Translations under genes and position numbers: made by a program | The notes under the pieces: model-generated | The model's input: only the letters and a program-made list of their open reading frames with translations | Told to the model about the DNA's origin: nothing | The model's database searches: none | Source: Nonomuraea sp. NEAU-A123 | Lineage (GTDB): Bacteria; Actinomycetota; Actinomycetes; Streptosporangiales; Streptosporangiaceae | Direction of reading: 5' to 3' | Length of the DNA stretch: 64,000 nucleotides | Assembly (NCBI RefSeq): GCF_018603905.1 | Contig: NZ_JAHFZZ010000007.1 | Span: 561,376 to 625,375, forward strand | Shown here: in pieces, positions 58,265-64,000 of the stretch | Position numbering within the stretch: the first letter of the stretch is position 1 | How the letters are laid out: every line of letters starts with the position of its first letter

Positions 58265-60268
58265 ATGGGCTACGCGATCGGCGTCGACGTGGGCGGAACC
58301 TTCACTGACGTGGTCCTGCGCGGTCCTTTGGGCGAGGTAACGGTAGCCAAGTGTTTGAGCACCCCCTACGACCCCATCGCCGGAATAGCGAACGGTGTTA
58401 CACGAGTACTCACCGGCGTGGACCCCGCACTGGTCACCCGGGTCGTGCACGCCACCACGCTGGCCACCAACGCCGTGCTCGAACGCAAGGGCGTGCGGGT
58501 GGCCTACGTCACCACCCAGGGCTTCCGCTCTGTCATCCCACTGGGCCGGTACGCCCGGGTCGAGGAGGACCGCTACGACCTGCGCTTCACCCCGCCGCCC
58601 CCGCCGGTGGCCGCGGGCGACTGCTTCGAGGTGGTGGAGCGCGTGTCGGCGCGCGGGGTCGTACTGACGCCCCTCGATCTCGATTCGGTACGACGGGCGG
58701 CGGCCGAGATCGCGCGGCGGGGCATCACGTCGGCGGCGGTGTGCCTGCTGCACTCCTACGCCAACCCCGACCATGAGCGGCAGGTGGCCGCGATCCTGCG
58801 CGAATCGGTCGAGAACGTCGTCACCTCGTCCGAGGTGTGGCCGGAGATCCGCGAGTACGAGCGGGCCACGACGACCATCATGTCCGCCTATATCGGACCG
58901 CTCATGGCCTCATACCTGTCCAGGCTGGGCGAACGGCTGGCCTCGCTGGGCGTGCACGCGCCCGTCCACGTCATGGAGTCGAGCGGCGGCGTGATCTCCG
59001 CCGAGCTGGCGGCCAGGCGGGCGGTCGCCATGATCGAGTCCGGCCCGGCGGCCGGGGTGCTCGCGGCCGCGGGCAGCGGGTTCGCGAACGTCATCTCGTT
59101 CGACATGGGCGGGACCACGGCCAAGACCTGCGTGGTGCGGGACGGGCGGCCGGAGATCACGCACGAGTTCCACGTGGGCGGCAAGGGCAGCTTCGGCGGG
59201 CGGCGGGCCGGGACCGGGGTACCGATCAAGACCCCCGCCATCGACCTGGCGGAGGTGGGCGCGGGCGGCGGCAGCGTCGCCTGGCTCGACGCCGCGGGCG
59301 CGCTGCGCGTCGGCCCGCACTCGGCGGGCTCCGACCCCGGGCCGGCCTGCTATGGCCTGGGTGGCTCCGAGCCGACGGTGACGGACGCGAACCTGGTGCT
59401 CGGCTACCTGTCATCAGCGTCGATCCCGCTCTCCGCACCACTCGCCGACAAGGCGCTGGACCGGCTGGCGGGGCCGCTCGGGGTGTCCAGGGCGGCGGCG
59501 GCGCATGCCGTACACGAGATCGTCAGCGCCTCGATGGCGTCGGCCGTGCACGTGGTGACCGTGCAGCGGGGGATCGATCCGCGTGGGTACGCGCTGGTGG
59601 CGTTCGGCGGGGCGGGGCCGATGCACGCGGCGCGGGTGGCCGAGCGGTTCGGGATCGGGACCGTGGTGGTGCCCGCCCACTGCGGGGTCGCGTCGGCGGC
59701 CGGGCTGCTGGTGGCCGACCTGTCGACGGACCGGGTGCTGTCGCGGCTGGACGCCGCGGATCCCTCGGAGGTGTTCGGGGCGCTGGCCGCGTCGGCTGCG
59801 GAGGATCTCGGGGTGTCGCCGTCGGATCCCGGGGTGCGGGTCTCCCGGTCGGTGGACGTGCGGTTCAAGGGGCAGTCGCATGATCTGACCGTGGCGTGGA
59901 GCTCGGCGCGTGCGGAGCTGGAGGCGCGGTTCTTCGAGAGGTACGAGCAGGTGTACGGGATCTCGCAGCGGGGCGAGGTGGAGATCGTCAGCTACCGGGT
60001 CCGCGTCACCCTGCCCGCCACCGACGGCCCGGCGGTCACGCACGTCCCCGTGGCTTCCTCCGGCCCGGTCGGGGCGCGGCTCGCGTACTTCGCCGAGCTG
60101 GGCGGGTACTCCGAGGTGCCGGTGCACACCCGGGACACGCTGGCGGTGCTGTCCGGCCCGGGGATCATCGAGGACGCCGAGTCCACGATCGTGGTGCCGC
60201 CCGGGTGGACCGCCGCGCTCGGCCCGGCGCGGGCCGTACACCTGACCGAGGAGCCGCATGAGCAGTGA
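58265..60268 (+). CDS. hyuA: hydantoinase/oxoprolinase subunit A
   Basis: 667 residues. ASKHA-type ATPase fold: GYAIGVDVGGTFTDVVL at the N-terminus, HATTLATNAVLERKG, ESGPAAGVLAA and SFDMGGTTAKTC as phosphate and adenosine loops, and VNVD-like SYRVRVTLPA near the end. HyuA opens five-membered cyclic amides (hydantoins, 5-oxoproline) using ATP, with subunit B. It overlaps hyuB by 11 bp, so the two are coupled. No transporter or carbamoylase gene is next to it, so the natural substrate is uncertain. Confidence 0.93.
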   Translation: MGYAIGVDVGGTFTDVVLRGPLGEVTVAKCLSTPYDPIAGIANGVTRVLTGVDPALVTRVVHATTLATNAVLERKGVRVAYVTTQGFRSVIPLGRYARVEEDRYDLRFTPPPPPVAAGDCFEVVERVSARGVVLTPLDLDSVRRAAAEIARRGITSAAVCLLHSYANPDHERQVAAILRESVENVVTSSEVWPEIREYERATTTIMSAYIGPLMASYLSRLGERLASLGVHAPVHVMESSGGVISAELAARRAVAMIESGPAAGVLAAAGSGFANVISFDMGGTTAKTCVVRDGRPEITHEFHVGGKGSFGGRRAGTGVPIKTPAIDLAEVGAGGGSVAWLDAAGALRVGPHSAGSDPGPACYGLGGSEPTVTDANLVLGYLSSASIPLSAPLADKALDRLAGPLGVSRAAAAHAVHEIVSASMASAVHVVTVQRGIDPRGYALVAFGGAGPMHAARVAERFGIGTVVVPAHCGVASAAGLLVADLSTDRVLSRLDAADPSEVFGALAASAAEDLGVSPSDPGVRVSRSVDVRFKGQSHDLTVAWSSARAELEARFFERYEQVYGISQRGEVEIVSYRVRVTLPATDGPAVTHVPVASSGPVGARLAYFAELGGYSEVPVHTRDTLAVLSGPGIIEDAESTIVVPPGWTAALGPARAVHLTEEPHEQ

Positions 60269-62108
60269 CGTGCTGACCGCCGAGGTGCTGCGGAACGCGC
60301 TGGTGGTCGCCGCCGAGGAGGCCAGCATCGTCGTGGTGCGGTCGGCGTACTCGACGTTCATCGTCGAGGGGTCCGACGCGTCCGCCGCCGTCCTGGACGC
60401 GCGCGGGCGGCTGATCGCGCACTCCATGGCCACCACGCTCATGAACAGCATGGCGCTCAAGGTCGCCCTGCCCGAGCTCATCCGGGACGTGCCCCTGGAG
60501 ACGATGCGTCCCGGTGACGTGTACGTGCTCAACGACGCCTACCGGGGCGGCGTGCACACCAACGACCTGCTCGTCTACCGGCCCGTCTTCGTCGGGGACC
60601 GGCCCGCGTACTTCGCCGCGACCATGATCCACGTGTCGGACCTGGGCGGGCTGTCCGCCGGTGGCATGGCACCGCTGGCCACCGACATCTTCCTCGAAGG
60701 GCTCCAGCTTCCTCCCGTACGCCTGGCGACGTCCGGCGGTCTCGAACCGGCCGTGGAGGCCATTCTCCGGGCCAACAGCCGTACACCGGACAAGGTCATG
60801 GGCGACGTGCGGGCGCTCGTGGCGGGCACCGCGGTGGCGGCCGCCCGGGTCGGCGCGCTGGTCGCGGAGTACGGCGCCGAAGGGTTGGCGGCGGGGATCG
60901 ACGACTACCTCGACTACACGGAGGCCAGGACGCGGACCGCGCTGGCCGACCTGCCCGAGGGCCGTTTCGAGGCGTCCTACCCGATCGACGACGACGGGAT
61001 CGATCACGAAAGATCCCACGACATCCGGGTCGCCATCACCCTGGAACGCCACCTCTCTGATGGCGCCGGACAGCGCAGCTCGGAGGACATCGAGCCGCAG
61101 TCCCCTGAGGTGATCGCCGAGGGTCCCGAGACACGGGTTCCCGGGCGTCCCGAGACTGGGGGTCCCGAGACCGGGCGTCCCTGGAGTCCCGAGATGCGGG
61201 TTCCCGGCGTTCCGGAGATGCGGGTTGTGGTGGATTTCGCCGGGACCGGGCCGCAGGTGCCGGCGGCGATCAACGCGTCCGCGTCGCAGTCGCTGGCCGC
61301 GGCCGTGTTCGCGGTGCGCTGCTTCCTCGATCCGACCATTCCCATGAACGACGGCTGCCTGCGCGCGATCGAGGTGCGACTGCCGGAGGGGTCGCTGCTC
61401 AACGCCCGCTCCCCCTACCCGTGCGGCGGGCGGTACGTGCCGATCTACGCGGCTATGGAGGCCATCTTCCAGGCGCTGTCGGACGCCGTCCCGGAGCGGG
61501 CCATCGCGCCCAGCGGCATCCTCCAGCCGTTCTCCATCGCGGCCGTCGGGGCGCCGTACTGGATCCACCTTTCGTACGACTTCGGCGGTGTCGGCGCGCG
61601 GCAGGGACTCGACGGGCCGGACGCGACGGGCGTGCACTTCGGCATCGGCCGGAACTCGGTGCCGCAGGCCGAGCCGGTGGAGAGCCGCTGCCCGCTGGTC
61701 GTCGAGTCGATCGAGACCATCCCCGACTCCGGCGGCCCCGGGCGGCATCGCGGCGGGCTGGGGTCGCGGACCGTGTACCGGTTCCTGGCGGACTGCCACG
61801 TCACGACGCGCGGCGACCGCCTGCGCCTGGCCCCGCCGGGACGCGACGGCGGGCTGCCGGGCCGGCTCGGCGGCTTCTTCAAGCGGCACCTGGACGGAAC
61901 GGTCGAGCGACTCGCGTCGAAGATGAACAATGTGAGGTTCGCCGCAGGTGAGGCGTTCGTGGTGGAGACGACGGGCGGGGGCGGGATGGGCTCCCCGCAC
62001 GAGCGAGACCGCGAGGCGGTACTCGCCGACCTCGCCGCAGGCCACATCACAGAGCGAGGCGCCCAGGAGGACTACGGCCTGACGCGCCGGCCAGATCCGG
62101 TGAGCTAG
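60258..62108 (+). CDS. hyuB: hydantoinase/oxoprolinase subunit B with tandem-repeat insertion
   Basis: 616 residues. Family motifs: DVLTAEVLRNALVVAAEEAS, DGRGRLIAHS-like DARGRLIAHSMATTLMNS, PGDVYVLNDAYRGGVHTNDL, and NDGCLRAIEVRLPEGSLLNA. The normal end contains GGGGMGSPHERD. Between the SYPIDDDG section and VVVDFAGTGPQ, about 50 residues of Pro/Glu/Arg-rich repeat are inserted (GRPETGGPETGRPWSPEMR, coded at about 61080-61230) that the family lacks. They lie at a surface position and may be tolerated. Partner of subunit A. Confidence 0.9.
   Translation: MSSDVLTAEVLRNALVVAAEEASIVVVRSAYSTFIVEGSDASAAVLDARGRLIAHSMATTLMNSMALKVALPELIRDVPLETMRPGDVYVLNDAYRGGVHTNDLLVYRPVFVGDRPAYFAATMIHVSDLGGLSAGGMAPLATDIFLEGLQLPPVRLATSGGLEPAVEAILRANSRTPDKVMGDVRALVAGTAVAAARVGALVAEYGAEGLAAGIDDYLDYTEARTRTALADLPEGRFEASYPIDDDGIDHERSHDIRVAITLERHLSDGAGQRSSEDIEPQSPEVIAEGPETRVPGRPETGGPETGRPWSPEMRVPGVPEMRVVVDFAGTGPQVPAAINASASQSLAAAVFAVRCFLDPTIPMNDGCLRAIEVRLPEGSLLNARSPYPCGGRYVPIYAAMEAIFQALSDAVPERAIAPSGILQPFSIAAVGAPYWIHLSYDFGGVGARQGLDGPDATGVHFGIGRNSVPQAEPVESRCPLVVESIETIPDSGGPGRHRGGLGSRTVYRFLADCHVTTRGDRLRLAPPGRDGGLPGRLGGFFKRHLDGTVERLASKMNNVRFAAGEAFVVETTGGGGMGSPHERDREAVLADLAAGHITERGAQEDYGLTRRPDPVS
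61105..61225 (+). repeat. minisatellite inside hyuB
   Basis: Imperfect repeats of GTCCCGAGA(C/T)(C/A)GGG-like units of 12-24 bp, for example CCCGAGATGCGGGTTCC and CGGAGATGCGGGTTGT. They keep the frame and code PET/PEM-rich sequence. Confidence 0.75.
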
Positions 62109-62190
62109 GCGAGCCAGGCCCGGCGAGCTAGGTGCGGCGAGCTAGGCCCGGCGAGCTAGGTGCGGCGAGCTAGGCCCGGCGAGCCAGGTG
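62100..62190 (+). repeat. 28-bp-type tandem repeat over the hyuB stop and cbiZ 3' end
   Basis: Alternating GCGAGCTAGGCCCG and GCGAGCTAGGTGCG units, about six 14-bp copies, run from just after the hyuB stop into the last codons of the convergent cbiZ gene (coding its SSPHLARRA end). Several units contain CTAG. Confidence 0.8.
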
Positions 62191-62843
62191 CGGGGGTGCC
62201 AGGAGGCTGCGCCCTGGTGGACGGCGGAGTGGACGGCGCGGGCCAGGCGGGCGCCCCAGGTCGAGCGTGGGCCGCCGAAGAGTTCCTCCGGCCCGTCGGC
62301 GCGTACGGCCAGGCAGAGGGCGTCCGAGGCGGTGCCGGTGCATGGGAAGCCCGCCTCGATCAGCGCCTGCGATTTGGCCTCCGTCATCGTCATCACGGCG
62401 TTGACCAGGGCGGCATCGGTCATCGCGACCGGCATCACGGCCATCAGGTTGATCGTCCCCACGGGCGGCCCGGCGGCGGCCGGCTCGGCGAGCATCGGGG
62501 CCAGTTCGGGGTCGGGGGCGCCTTCAGGGGCGGCGGCCCAGGTGGGGACGCGTAACCCGACCGTGGCCACGACCTCCACCTCCCCGTCCACCGCCCGCGC
62601 GTACCGCTCCACCGAGGCCGCCGTCATCATCCCCACTCCGAGGCCGTCAGGCCCGAGCTCGCGAAGGTGATCAACCGGGTCCATCCGCGAGTAGCCCGCC
62701 ACGACCTGCGCGTTCAGCACCCACGTACGCGCCCCGATCCCCCCGCCCAGGAGCGCCGAGGAGATCATCCGCCACCCCGGCCCGAACTCCCACAGCAGCG
62801 ACCCGAGCCGCACCCCGTCCTCGACCCGATACGCCAGCTTCAC
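62142..62843 (-). CDS. cbiZ: adenosylcobinamide amidohydrolase CbiZ
   Basis: 233 residues from GTG 62843. CbiZ motifs: DPVDHLRELGPDGLGVGMMT, AASVERYARAVDGEVEVVAT, and FPCTGTASDALCLAV. It cuts the amide linker of (adenosyl)cobinamide to give cobyric acid, so imported corrinoids can be rebuilt into cobalamin. It lies 10 bp after the BtuD-like ATPase gene in the same direction, so uptake and remodelling are one operon. The last codons fall in a tandem repeat, so the true C-terminus may be a few residues different from relatives. Confidence 0.92.
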   Translation of the reverse strand: MKLAYRVEDGVRLGSLLWEFGPGWRMISSALLGGGIGARTWVLNAQVVAGYSRMDPVDHLRELGPDGLGVGMMTAASVERYARAVDGEVEVVATVGLRVPTWAAAPEGAPDPELAPMLAEPAAAGPPVGTINLMAVMPVAMTDAALVNAVMTMTEAKSQALIEAGFPCTGTASDALCLAVRADGPEELFGGPRSTWGARLARAVHSAVHQGAASWHPRTWLAGPSSPHLARRA

Positions 62844-62853
62844 CAGACCCCCT

Positions 62854-63825
62854 TCACGAGACCCCTCTGACCAGGTGCACGACGGGCCGCCCGCCGGGAC
62901 CGAGCGAGATCTCCACCCGGGCGTCGAAGTGCGTGCCGACCAGCGCCTCCGTGAGCACCTGTCCCGGCTGCCCGGCGGCGACGGCCCGGCCGCCGGCGAG
63001 CAGCAGGAGCCTATCGGCGTACTGCCCGGCGAGGGTCAGGTCGTGCAGCGTCGTCACCACGGTCAGCTCGTCGGCGAGCCTGAGCCGGTCGACCAGCTCC
63101 AGCACCTGCTGCTGGTGTCCGAGGTCGAGCGCGGTCGTGGGCTCGTCGAGCAGGAGCGCGGGCGCCTGCTGGGCCAGCGCTCTGGCCAGGACCACGCGCT
63201 GACGTTCGCCGCCGGACAGCTCCCCCAGCCGACGCTCGGCGAACTCGGCGAGGTCGAGCCGTTCGAGCACGGACCCGGTGACCTCCCGGTCGTGGCGGCT
63301 CTCTCTGCCGAGGTAGGGGATGTACGGGGTGCGGCCGAGCAGGGCGTAGTCGTACACGGTCATGTCGGGTGGCAGCGACGGCGTCTGGGGCGCGTAGGCG
63401 ACCAGCCTGGCCCGGTCCCTCGGCCTGAGCGTGCTCGCGGCCCGGCCGCCGACCGTGACGTCACCCCGGTGGGCGACGACGCCCATGACGGCTTTGAGCA
63501 GGGTGGACTTTCCGGCGCCGTTGGGGCCGATGATCGCCAGCCATTCGCCGCGCCGTACCGAGAGATCGACCTCGGTGAGCACCTCGCGCTCGCCGAGCCA
63601 CACCGAGAGAGCGCTGGCCTCGATCATCCGAGCCGGCAGGGCCGCTGCCGGGTCAGTGGCGCCGGTCGTGTGGCGATCCGCCGGGCCAGTGGTGCCGGTC
63701 ACATGGCGGTCAGCCGAGTCGGTGCCGGTCATACGGCTGTCTGCCGGGTCAGTGGCGCCGGTCACATGGCGGTCAGCCGGGTCAGTGCCGCCGGTCATAT
63801 GGCGGTCAGCCGAGTCGCCGGTCAT
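62854..63825 (-). CDS. BtuD-like corrinoid ABC transporter ATPase with repeat-encoded N-terminal extension
   Basis: 323 residues from ATG 63825, overlapping the permease stop by 4 bp (ATGA). The ABC domain starts at MIEASALSVWLGEREVL (ATG 63627 is an internal alternative start): Walker A IGPNGAGKSTLLKAV, signature LGELSGGERQRVVLARAL, Walker B ALLLDEPTTALDLGHQQ. The extra 66 residues before it are a tandem repeat (DPADRHVTGATDPADSRMTG), absent from relatives and probably from repeat growth around the gene start. Role: powers corrinoid (or possibly siderophore) import. CbiZ in the same operon favours corrinoid. Confidence 0.9.
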   Translation of the reverse strand: MTGDSADRHMTGGTDPADRHVTGATDPADSRMTGTDSADRHVTGTTGPADRHTTGATDPAAALPARMIEASALSVWLGEREVLTEVDLSVRRGEWLAIIGPNGAGKSTLLKAVMGVVAHRGDVTVGGRAASTLRPRDRARLVAYAPQTPSLPPDMTVYDYALLGRTPYIPYLGRESRHDREVTGSVLERLDLAEFAERRLGELSGGERQRVVLARALAQQAPALLLDEPTTALDLGHQQQVLELVDRLRLADELTVVTTLHDLTLAGQYADRLLLLAGGRAVAAGQPGQVLTEALVGTHFDARVEISLGPGGRPVVHLVRGVS

Positions 63826-63835
63826 GTGGCGGTCT
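63650..63835 (-). repeat. about 33-bp tandem repeat spanning the permease stop and ATPase start
   Basis: Five to six imperfect units built on GCCGGTCACATGGCGGTCAG (plus strand) with ACTGACCCGGC spacers. They code DRH(V/M/T)TG-type residues in the ATPase extension and reach the last codons of the permease (TRQTAT). Confidence 0.8.
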
Positions 63836-64000
63836 GTCGCGTCATGCGCAGGATGGCGACGAAGAACGGCGCGCCGACGAACATGGTGACCACCCCGATG
63901 GGCAGCTCGGCGGGGGCGATGACGGTGCGCGCGATCAGGTCGGCGAGCACGAGGAAGGCGGCGCCGCCGATCAGCGACAGCGGCAGCACGATCCGGTACG
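63822..64000 (-). CDS. BtuC/FecCD-type permease, C-terminal end only
   Basis: The frame enters from the right edge and stops at 63822. The last 58 residues include LPLSLIGGAAFLVLADLIAR, then ELPIGVVTMFVGAPFFVAIL and RMTR, the conserved C-terminal helices of FecCD-family permeases (LPIGVxTxxxGxPFFxxLL). It is the membrane channel for the ATPase coded next. The substrate-binding protein gene presumably lies further right, outside the window. Confidence 0.9.
   Translation of the reverse strand, partial: YRIVLPLSLIGGAAFLVLADLIARTVIAPAELPIGVVTMFVGAPFFVAILRMTRQTAT

Noticed and set aside
56899..58308. 469-codon plus-strand open frame
   Set aside because: Antisense to the pseudo-protease gene; no motifs; overlaps the start of hyuA in another frame.
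1..64000. tRNA, rRNA, riboswitch or complete prophage
   Set aside because: No cloverleaf, rRNA or known riboswitch core (including cobalamin box near the corrinoid operon part shown) was recognised by eye. Only isolated mobile-element relics are present.

Overview
The window is GC-rich, densely packed actinomycete chromosome. GTG starts are common, genes often overlap by 4 bp (GTGA/ATGA), and the gene content is actinobacterial: a SARP/AfsR-type regulator, a PASTA-less membrane Ser/Thr kinase, an actinobacterial-type methionine aminopeptidase with an N-terminal PxxP-like extension, DUF3105, DUF6421 and excalibur proteins. The overall feel is Streptosporangiales (Nonomuraea/Streptosporangium-like). 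That placement is inferred from gene families, not from a marker gene. No rRNA, tRNA or CRISPR array was seen.

Region 1 (about 1-15.6 kb) is a decaying accessory island. It holds a 5'-cut FAD oxidoreductase, a MalG-like sugar permease destroyed by a Trp-to-TGA change and two frameshifts, and a secreted glycan-active protein. It also holds a methyltransferase with an apparent upstream frameshift, a DUF1330 gene with another Trp-to-TGA change, and what looks like a scrap of the nadC 3' end. An intact marR-MFS efflux pair sits among them, followed by an ISL3-type transposase with an internal deletion, a tyrosine-recombinase scrap and an ORF blown open by 21 copies of ATCGAG. The island ends in an RHS polymorphic-toxin gene (nonsense codon, 5' truncated) that still has an intact low-GC toxin tip with its immunity gene 1 bp downstream.

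Region 2 (15.8-31 kb) is mostly intact single genes and short operons. It contains a GH5 beta-mannanase with CBM2, a PLP enzyme divergent from a LysR regulator, a secreted lipase, and a second LysR divergent from a membrane protein-cyclase pair. It continues with a quinone-oxidoreductase-like dehydrogenase, a small four-cysteine secreted protein, map, a stand-alone histidine-kinase ATPase domain, and a copC-copD/ctaG copper operon.

Region 3 (30-41.6 kb) starts with an XRE-TPR regulator divergent from a 43-residue secreted peptide gene, a layout like peptide quorum sensing. A purine cluster follows (PucR regulator, molybdopterin xanthine-dehydrogenase subunit, EF-hand protein, NCS2 permease), then Rrf2/NmrA, an excalibur membrane protein, alanine dehydrogenase and an alpha/beta hydrolase with a possible leader peptide.

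Region 4 (41.8-58 kb) contains an AfsR-like regulator divergent from a secreted protein, and an AbiL-like (RloA/RloB) two-gene phage-defence module set between strong terminators. It also has DUF3105/DUF305, a FAD amine-oxidase-like enzyme, and a tightly coupled DUF6421-SDR-threonine aldolase operon. A membrane pseudo-protease is translationally coupled to a Ser/Thr kinase.

Region 5 (58.2-64 kb) holds hydantoinase/oxoprolinase subunits A and B, then a corrinoid operon (BtuC-like permease, BtuD-like ATPase, CbiZ) running off the right edge. Several genes at this end carry in-frame or junction-spanning tandem repeats.

The most interesting candidates for new biology are the XRE-TPR/secreted peptide pair (31.4 kb), the DUF6421-SDR-aldolase operon (51.3-55 kb) and the inactive-protease/kinase couple (55.1-58.2 kb).
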